From Firmicutes bacterium UBA3914 (lineage in GTDB: Bacteria; Bacillota; Limnochordia; Darwinibacteriales; Darwinibacteriaceae), in assembly GCA_002391385.1 (NCBI GenBank), contig DGEY01000015.1:18890-30294 (forward strand): DNA of 11,405 bases, given 5' to 3'. How positions within the stretch are numbered: the first letter of the stretch is position 1; every line of letters begins with the position of its first letter. The translations under genes were made by a program, and so were the position numbers. The notes under the pieces were generated by a model. That model was given only the letters and a program-made list of their open reading frames with translations. It had not been told where the DNA came from and did no database searches. Below are positions 7,440 through 11,405 of this stretch, piece after piece.

Positions 7440-7451
7440 CTGTCAAAGCTC

Positions 7452-7539
7452 TGCAGGTGACTTTGTAGATACAAGGAGACTAACCGGTCTCCACTTTGGC
7501 GTATGCGCAGCTTTTCTCAACTACTACATGCAGGTGACT
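7452..7539 (+). repeat. 11-base direct repeat in the feo leader
   Basis: TGCAGGTGACT occurs at 7452-7462 and again at 7529-7539, one near the start of the leader and one just before the feoA SD. TAGAT follows each copy within a few bases. The copies are 77 bases apart by start position. Function is unknown; it could be a protein or RNA pairing site, or the relic of a small duplication. Confidence 0.45.
7475..7492 (+). promoter_or_regulatory. stem-loop in the feo leader
   Basis: GGAGAC (7475-7480) pairs perfectly with GTCTCC (7487-7492) around a 6-base loop. CAA (7472-7474) and TTG (7496-7498) can extend it past a small bulge. It is not followed by a T-run, so it is not an intrinsic terminator. 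It may stabilise or regulate the leader mRNA. Confidence 0.35.
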
Positions 7540-7543
7540 AGAT

Positions 7544-7550
7544 GGAGGGG
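7544..7550 (+). promoter_or_regulatory. ribosome binding site deciding the feoA start
   Basis: GGAGGGG lies 6 bases before ATG 7557 and directly overlaps the codons after the alternative ATG at 7542. The earlier ATG has no SD of its own. The 73-residue FeoA is therefore the likely product. Confidence 0.8.
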
Positions 7551-7556
7551 TACCAC

Positions 7557-7778
7557 ATGAAACAGAGCCTTTATGAAGCAAAGCCTGGGAAGGAATACAC
7601 CATTGTCCACACTCCAGATTTCCGGCTGCTTTCCAGTATCGGTTTATTTAACGGCGCGAAGGTGAAGATGGAAAGCAAATACGCCTTAGGGGGCCCTGTG
7701 TCCGTGTCCCTATCCACCAAGAAGATCGCGGTGGGCAAAGATCTGGCCACCCAGATCTACGTGCGCGAGGTGCGGTAG
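7557..7778 (+). CDS. feoA: FeoA, ferrous iron transport accessory protein
   Basis: The 73-residue protein is a single SH3-like FeoA domain. The pattern LSSIGLFNGAKV (25-36), then GGPVSV (45-50), KIAVGKDLA (56-64) and a terminal IYVREV strand is typical of the family, as is the size (about 75). FeoA is a cytoplasmic partner thought to bind or modulate FeoB. It is the first gene after the Fur-controlled promoter, and its stop is one base before the feoB ATG. No FeoC gene is seen. Confidence 0.93.
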   Translation: MKQSLYEAKPGKEYTIVHTPDFRLLSSIGLFNGAKVKMESKYALGGPVSVSLSTKKIAVGKDLATQIYVREVR

Positions 7779-7779
7779 C

Positions 7780-9552
7780 ATGAGCCGTTGCCATGAACTG
7801 CAGGAAGATCGGGAGGTTTTGGAACTAAGCGACAAGATTCTCCTCATGGGCCCGCCCAATGTGGGCAAGAGCGTTTTCTTTTCCGAGCTGACCAACATTC
7901 ATGTGGTGAGCTCGAACTACGCGGGGACAACAGTTTCCTACATGAAAGGGACTGTGACCATAGATGGCCGGCAGTACAATTTGCTGGACGTTCCAGGCAC
8001 TTATGCGCTGGCAGCGACTTCCCTGGCGGAAGAGGTTGCCTTGAGGTTTTTGGCCAGCAACCCCCGGGCCATATTATTCGTACTCAACGCCGCGGATCTG
8101 GAAGGCAGCATCAAGCTGCTCCTGGAGGTGCTGGAATTTAACATTCCAGTGGTGGGCGCTTTGAACCTGGCCGATGTGGCTAACCGCAAGGGCATGGAGA
8201 TCGATGTTCCTGCCTTGAGCCGGGAGCTGGGGATCGCCATCGTGCCCACGGTGGCCGTGAAGCGCCAGGGTTTGGCTGAACTGGTGCAGGAGCTGGCCCA
8301 AGTGCTGGCTGGGGAAGCTGCGGCCAGCGGGGAAAGGTCCCGGGTTCGCGGCAGCGATGTGGAGTACTGGCAGCGGGCCAAGGAGATCACTTCCAAGGTA
8401 ATGCGCTGGACCAACGGCAGCCCCAGCAGGCTGGACCGTTTAGGCGATGCCATGCTCAAACCCTGGCCGGGTATTCCCCTGGCTGCCCTGGTCATTTTGC
8501 TCAGCATCGGCGTGGTGGTGGGGGCGGGTAAGGCCCTGCGGGCTGTACTCCTTTTGCCCCTGGTCAATCAAGGCATTGTACCGCTCTTTGAGGCGCTGTT
8601 TTCCCGGCTGCCCCTGCCGGAAGTGGTGCACAATGTCTTGATCGGCGAGTTTGGCATCTTCCGCATCAGCTTTGAGTGGATTTTGGCTTTGGTCATGCCC
8701 TATGTGCTCCTCTTCCAGCTGGTCTTTTCTTTTCTGGAGGACAGCGGGATCCTGCCCCGCATCGCCGTTTTGTTTGACAACATCATGCGCAAACTGGGGG
8801 TGCAGGGGGGGAGTTTGATCAACATCATGCTGGGCTACGGCTGCGCAGTGCCGGCCATTATCGGGACCCGCACGGCCACAACCAGGAAAGAGCGGCTGAT
8901 CGTCACCACCATTGTCTGCTTTGCTGTACCCTGCATCTCCCAAACCGGGGCCCTGTTTTCGCTCCTGGCCGCCTATTCCTACTGGCTGGTTCTGGGCGTA
9001 CTCCTCACGGGACTCCTGGTTTTCGTCCTCGTTTCCATCCTCACAAGCAGGCTGCTTAAGGGTACGGTGGATCCCTTGGTGATTGAAATCCCCAATCTGC
9101 TCATCCCTGAGCGCCGCGCCTATTTCAAAAAGTTCTTCATCCGGGCCAAGCATTTCCTGGTGGATGCGGAAGGGCCCATGCTCATGGCGGTCATGATCGC
9201 GGCGATCTTGGCGGAAACTGGTCTTTTGACCGGCATCAGCACTGTCCTGAAGCCTTTGGTATCCGGCTGGCTGGGCCTGCCCCCGGAGGCGTCCATGTCC
9301 CTGATTCTGGGGATCATCCGCCGGGAGATGTCGGTGGCGCCCCTCTTGGCCTTGGACCTCACCAGCCTCCAGGTTTTTGTGGGGGCGGTGGTGTCCCTGA
9401 TTTACCTGCCCTGCATGTCCGTTTTTGCCATCGTGGCTAAGGAGTTCGGGGCCAAAGTGGCCGTGGCCATTACCGCCGGGACAACCTTCACCGCCCTCTT
9501 TTTGGGCGGGCTGCTCAACCACCTGATCCGCTTCGCCCTGAGCTTGGTGTAG
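7780..9552 (+). CDS. feoB: FeoB, ferrous iron transporter with N-terminal GTPase
   Basis: The 590-residue inner-membrane protein imports Fe(II). Its cytoplasmic G domain has G1 GPPNVGKS (24-31), G2 region SNYAGTTV (45-52), G3 DVPG (70-73), G4 NLAD (129-132) and a G5-like stretch near 157-164. About 65 residues then stand for the usual helical GDI region, which is short. The membrane part from about 232 has the core motif GYGCAVPAIIGTR (352-364), VPCISQTG (383-390) where typical FeoB has a CGARLP motif, and a final LPC (543-545) before the KEFG end segment. G1 with Val-Gly-Lys-Ser and the SNY-GTTV switch mark the less studied FeoB subgroup rather than the E. coli type. GAGGTG lies 7 bases before ATG 7780. 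The protein is shorter than E. coli FeoB (about 770). Confidence 0.93.
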   Translation: MSRCHELQEDREVLELSDKILLMGPPNVGKSVFFSELTNIHVVSSNYAGTTVSYMKGTVTIDGRQYNLLDVPGTYALAATSLAEEVALRFLASNPRAILFVLNAADLEGSIKLLLEVLEFNIPVVGALNLADVANRKGMEIDVPALSRELGIAIVPTVAVKRQGLAELVQELAQVLAGEAAASGERSRVRGSDVEYWQRAKEITSKVMRWTNGSPSRLDRLGDAMLKPWPGIPLAALVILLSIGVVVGAGKALRAVLLLPLVNQGIVPLFEALFSRLPLPEVVHNVLIGEFGIFRISFEWILALVMPYVLLFQLVFSFLEDSGILPRIAVLFDNIMRKLGVQGGSLINIMLGYGCAVPAIIGTRTATTRKERLIVTTIVCFAVPCISQTGALFSLLAAYSYWLVLGVLLTGLLVFVLVSILTSRLLKGTVDPLVIEIPNLLIPERRAYFKKFFIRAKHFLVDAEGPMLMAVMIAAILAETGLLTGISTVLKPLVSGWLGLPPEASMSLILGIIRREMSVAPLLALDLTSLQVFVGAVVSLIYLPCMSVFAIVAKEFGAKVAVAITAGTTFTALFLGGLLNHLIRFALSLV

Positions 9553-9567
9553 AAAGGCGGGGGCTGC

Positions 9568-10119
9568 ATGTGGATCACCAGACTCACCAGACAAATCGAG
9601 CAGCTGGCGGCCAGCAGCAGGCTAATTTACTCCTTGGCCGCCCTCTATTACCGGCAGATGGTGCAGCGGGAAGCGGAGCTGGCCCAGATCGGGCCGGAGG
9701 ATCGGGTGCTCTGCATCGGGGGAGGCATCTGTCCCTACACAGCCATCCTGCTGCAGGAGTATACGGGAGCGGAGGTTACGGTGATCGATAACGATCCCCG
9801 CTGTGTGGAGCAGTGCTGCCGCTTTTTGCGGGGCCGGGGACTGGACGGCATCGGCGTCCAGTTCGGCTGCGGCACTGCCGTCCACTGCGGGGACTACACA
9901 GTGGTCCACCTCGCGCTCCAGGTTTCTCCCCGGGAGGAGGTCCTCAGGCGCGTTCTGGCCCAAGCCCGGGCGGGCACCAGGATTTTGGTGCGGGTGCCCA
10001 AGGCTTCCCTGGAGGGGCCTTTCCAGTGTGAACGCCGGGTTCAGCACGGAACCCTTTCCAACGTGGACTGCACTTTCGTTTTGGTGGCACCGGGACCAAG
10101 GACGCAGGTGGCAGTATGA
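9568..10119 (+). CDS. small nicotianamine-synthase-like SAM-dependent transferase
   Basis: The 183-residue protein has a class I SAM-binding fold. A helical N-terminus (10-42) leads to motif I VLCIGGGICPYTAILL (47-62), an acidic strand end VIDNDP (72-77), then DYTVVHLALQVS (109-120) and a strand ILVRVPK (139-145). The order and wording resemble the SAM half of nicotianamine synthases (GSGPLPLTS, then VVFLAALVG, then LLVRSAHG). The protein lacks about 90 residues found in plant or archaeal enzymes. It has nine Cys (49, 55, 79, 83, 84, 101, 107, 154, 168), many for its size and possible metal ligands. It sits 15 bases after feoB with a weak G-rich SD (9555-9563), and its stop overlaps the next start. 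Possible activity: transfer of a 3-amino-3-carboxypropyl or a methyl group from SAM. Substrate unknown; a plain methyltransferase is the main alternative. Confidence 0.6.
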   Translation: MWITRLTRQIEQLAASSRLIYSLAALYYRQMVQREAELAQIGPEDRVLCIGGGICPYTAILLQEYTGAEVTVIDNDPRCVEQCCRFLRGRGLDGIGVQFGCGTAVHCGDYTVVHLALQVSPREEVLRRVLAQARAGTRILVRVPKASLEGPFQCERRVQHGTLSNVDCTFVLVAPGPRTQVAV

Positions 10120-11132
10120 TGGGCGTGCAAAAGGGCAGAAAACCAGCTGCCCTTTTCCTCAATGTGCTGGCGGTTTTGTCCCTGGCGGTTTTGGTCTACC
10201 TGGCTTGGCACACCGATTTCCGCCAGATCGGGCTCCATCTTGCGGCCCTGCCCCGGGGCCTTGTGCTCTTCCTTTTGGCCCTGCAGGTTGTGACCCAGCT
10301 GGCCCTCAACTACCAGTGGTTCCGCCTCTGCAGGACCCTGGGTCTACAGGCTTCCTTCGGGGAGCTTCTGCTGGTCAATGCCTACGGTACGGTGGTGGAT
10401 GCGGCCAATCCCGGGGAAAAGGTGGGGGGCGAGGTAGCAAGGGTTCTGCAGCTCCACAGCCTCCTGGGCTTCAGCGCCAACCAGGCTGCTTCGCTCGTGG
10501 CCATCCAGAAGTCCTTGAGCCTTGCTGCCTTGGTTATCCTAAGCGGGCTGGCGGTGCTCGTTTTGGGGGATTCCCTGCCGCCCTTGGCCTCTCCTGGCTT
10601 GCGCCTTGTGGTTCTGGCGGTGCTGGCGGCTTTGGCGGCCATCGTGGCCTGGGTTCTCTTGGGCACCGAGCGCCTCAACAGCCGGGTGCAGCGGCTGAAA
10701 AGCGAGGGAAAGCCCGCGGTCTGGCTCAAGCGGTGGATGGCCGGTTTGGCCCGGGACACTGCGGCCATCGGCCGCAGGCCGGGGGAGTGGGGGCTTCAGC
10801 TCCTTCTTTCCCTGGGCATTTGGACCCTCTTTCCCCTTAAGCTCTGGCTCCTTACGGCGCAGCATGCCAGCCTCAACCCCCTTTTCCTTTTTGCCGCTAC
10901 CTTCGCCGCCTATTTTGCCGCCATGATCCCGCTGCTGCCTGGGGGCTTGGGTACCTTTGAGGCGGTGATGGGCGGGATGCTGGTGGCCTCGGGCTTAACC
11001 TGGGAAGAGGCCCTGGCCATCAGCTTAGTGTTTCGCTTTGTTACGTTTTGGTTTGTGGTGCTGGGCAGCGCACTGCTCATCGCCGGGGGGAAAATGATCC
11101 AGTTGACGAGGGAAAGAGTTCATGAAAGATAG
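10116..11132 (+). CDS. lysylphosphatidylglycerol synthase TM-domain / flippase-like membrane protein (UPF0104)
   Basis: The 338-residue protein is an integral membrane protein with seven to eight hydrophobic segments (roughly 12-30, 47-66, 84-95, 127-150, 161-183, 226-247, 255-273, 300-324). It carries the family marks NPGEKVGGEVARVLQL (98-113) and LPGGLGTFEAVM (274-285) of the membrane domain of MprF/AglD2-like proteins. It lacks the aminoacyl-transferase domain of MprF, so lipid translocation or an accessory lipid role is more likely than lysyl-lipid synthesis. It starts at ATG 10116 overlapping the previous stop by four bases; a second ATG follows at 10119. It overlaps pssA by 11 bases. 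Position between a SAM transferase and a phospholipid synthase hints at membrane-lipid work, but the substrate is unknown. Confidence 0.82.
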   Translation: MMGVQKGRKPAALFLNVLAVLSLAVLVYLAWHTDFRQIGLHLAALPRGLVLFLLALQVVTQLALNYQWFRLCRTLGLQASFGELLLVNAYGTVVDAANPGEKVGGEVARVLQLHSLLGFSANQAASLVAIQKSLSLAALVILSGLAVLVLGDSLPPLASPGLRLVVLAVLAALAAIVAWVLLGTERLNSRVQRLKSEGKPAVWLKRWMAGLARDTAAIGRRPGEWGLQLLLSLGIWTLFPLKLWLLTAQHASLNPLFLFAATFAAYFAAMIPLLPGGLGTFEAVMGGMLVASGLTWEEALAISLVFRFVTFWFVVLGSALLIAGGKMIQLTRERVHER

Positions 11133-11405
11133 AGTGCTGCTGAAGCAGCTCCCCAATCTGCTTACCCTGCTCAATATGGTTTTGGGGTTGGTCGTGGTGC
11201 TTGCCCTTGTGTGGCGGGGTCCTGGGTACCGCCTGGGGGCCTGCGCCTTGATCCTCCTGGCCGGAGGAGTGGATGCCCTCGACGGGAAGCTGGCCAGGCT
11301 CTGGGACGTGGAATCAGATTTCGGCAAGCAGCTGGACTCCTTTGCCGATCTGGTCTCCTTCGGCCTGGCCCCTGTGCTGCTCACCCTGACCCATCCGGAG
11401 GTGAG
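11122..11405 (+). CDS. pssA: CDP-diacylglycerol-serine O-phosphatidyltransferase (partial, cut by the window end)
   Basis: The first 94 residues of a CDP-alcohol phosphatidyltransferase are present. The full signature D-x2-D-G-x2-A-R-x8-G-x3-D-x3-D is seen from D51 to D76 (D51, D54, D72, D76 are the metal-binding Asp). MKDRVLLKQLPNLLTLLNM is the usual N-terminus of the Bacillus-type PssA, with hydrophobic segments at about 11-30 and 36-50. Likely reaction: CDP-diacylglycerol plus serine to phosphatidylserine, the precursor of phosphatidylethanolamine. The start ATG 11122 overlaps the previous gene by 11 bases; GAGGG lies at 11108-11112. Phosphatidylglycerophosphate synthase is a less likely alternative within the superfamily. 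The C-terminus is outside the window. Confidence 0.85.
   Translation, partial: MKDRVLLKQLPNLLTLLNMVLGLVVVLALVWRGPGYRLGACALILLAGGVDALDGKLARLWDVESDFGKQLDSFADLVSFGLAPVLLTLTHPEV

Larger units (their letters stand above)
7224..7556. other. divergent intergenic region between proline operon and feo operon
   Basis: About 330 bases separate the divergent operons. No convincing protein gene is present; short frames here lack an SD and family features. The right half holds the feo promoter, Fur-like box and a leader of about 130 bases. The left half serves the minus-strand operon: palindromes ATGTACAT (7270-7277) and TGTTAACA (7282-7289), and ACGAATTTCGT (7324-7334, arms of five around one base), are candidate operators. 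No good -35/-10 pair for the minus strand was found. The best partial one is TTGACA at 7446-7441 on the minus strand, which lacks a good -10. Confidence 0.6.

Noticed and set aside
7213..7446. 77-codon minus-strand frame through the divergent region
   Set aside because: It would start inside the Fur-like box, has no SD, resembles no family and overlaps the start of the alpha-subunit gene.
7503..7541. 12-codon leader peptide ending just before the feoA SD
   Set aside because: No SD at a usable distance and no informative codon run; chance is the simpler explanation.
8440..9594. 384-codon open frame on the minus strand across feoB
   Set aside because: It lies fully antisense to feoB, is rich in Gln, His, Gly and Asp with no domain, and reflects the GC codon bias of the real gene.
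9803..10840. 345-codon plus-strand frame spanning two genes
   Set aside because: It overlaps the SAM enzyme and the membrane protein in another frame and has a Gly/Pro/Ala/Arg-rich composition without domains. The overlapping ATGATGA junction supports the other frames.
1..11405. CRISPR array, tRNA, rRNA, insertion sequence or prophage signs
   Set aside because: No regular repeat-spacer pattern, no transposase or integrase motifs, no terminal inverted repeats and no RNA gene folds were seen.

Overview
The window is GC-rich and tightly packed, with strong purine-rich Shine-Dalgarno (SD) sequences, frequent GTG/ATG starts and 1-11 base gene junctions. The gene set is small FeoA plus FeoB, a PssA-type CDP-alcohol phosphotransferase, a GH4 glycosidase with a BadF-type kinase, and a multi-subunit dye-linked proline dehydrogenase. 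It suggests a GC-rich Bacillota (Clostridia/Limnochordia-like), but no lineage marker is present and this placement is an inference.

Layout. (1) Bases 62-2315, plus strand: a sugar kinase of the BadF/N-acetylglucosamine kinase family, one base ahead of an NAD- and metal-dependent family 4 glycosidase. Together they look like a cytoplasmic amino-sugar or disaccharide phosphate salvage pair. (2) Bases 2317-2341: a strong hairpin that can terminate transcription from both sides between convergent operons. (3) Bases 2357-7223, minus strand: a three-gene operon read right to left. It encodes a large iron-sulfur flavoprotein subunit, a small FAD amine oxidase subunit (overlapping ATGA) and an L-glutamate gamma-semialdehyde dehydrogenase (PruA). 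Together they would oxidise proline to P5C and then to glutamate, with no PutA-type proline dehydrogenase present. (4) Bases 7224-7556: a divergent intergenic region. It holds a near-consensus sigma-A promoter directly followed by a Fur-box-like palindrome for the plus-strand genes, and an inverted repeat that can hide the SD of the proline operon. (5) Bases 7557-11405, plus strand: feoA, feoB, a small cysteine-rich nicotianamine-synthase-like SAM enzyme, a lysylphosphatidylglycerol-synthase/flippase-type membrane protein and the start of pssA. All are separated by 15 bases or less, or overlap, so they look like one iron-regulated transcript.

The most interesting part is block 5. A truncated nicotianamine-synthase-like enzyme sits between a ferrous iron importer and two membrane-lipid genes under an apparent Fur promoter. 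It could make a small metal ligand, modify a lipid head group, or do something not yet described. The proline operon is also notable because it pairs an archaeal-style proline dehydrogenase complex with a P5C dehydrogenase that closely resembles the eukaryotic ALDH4A1 type.
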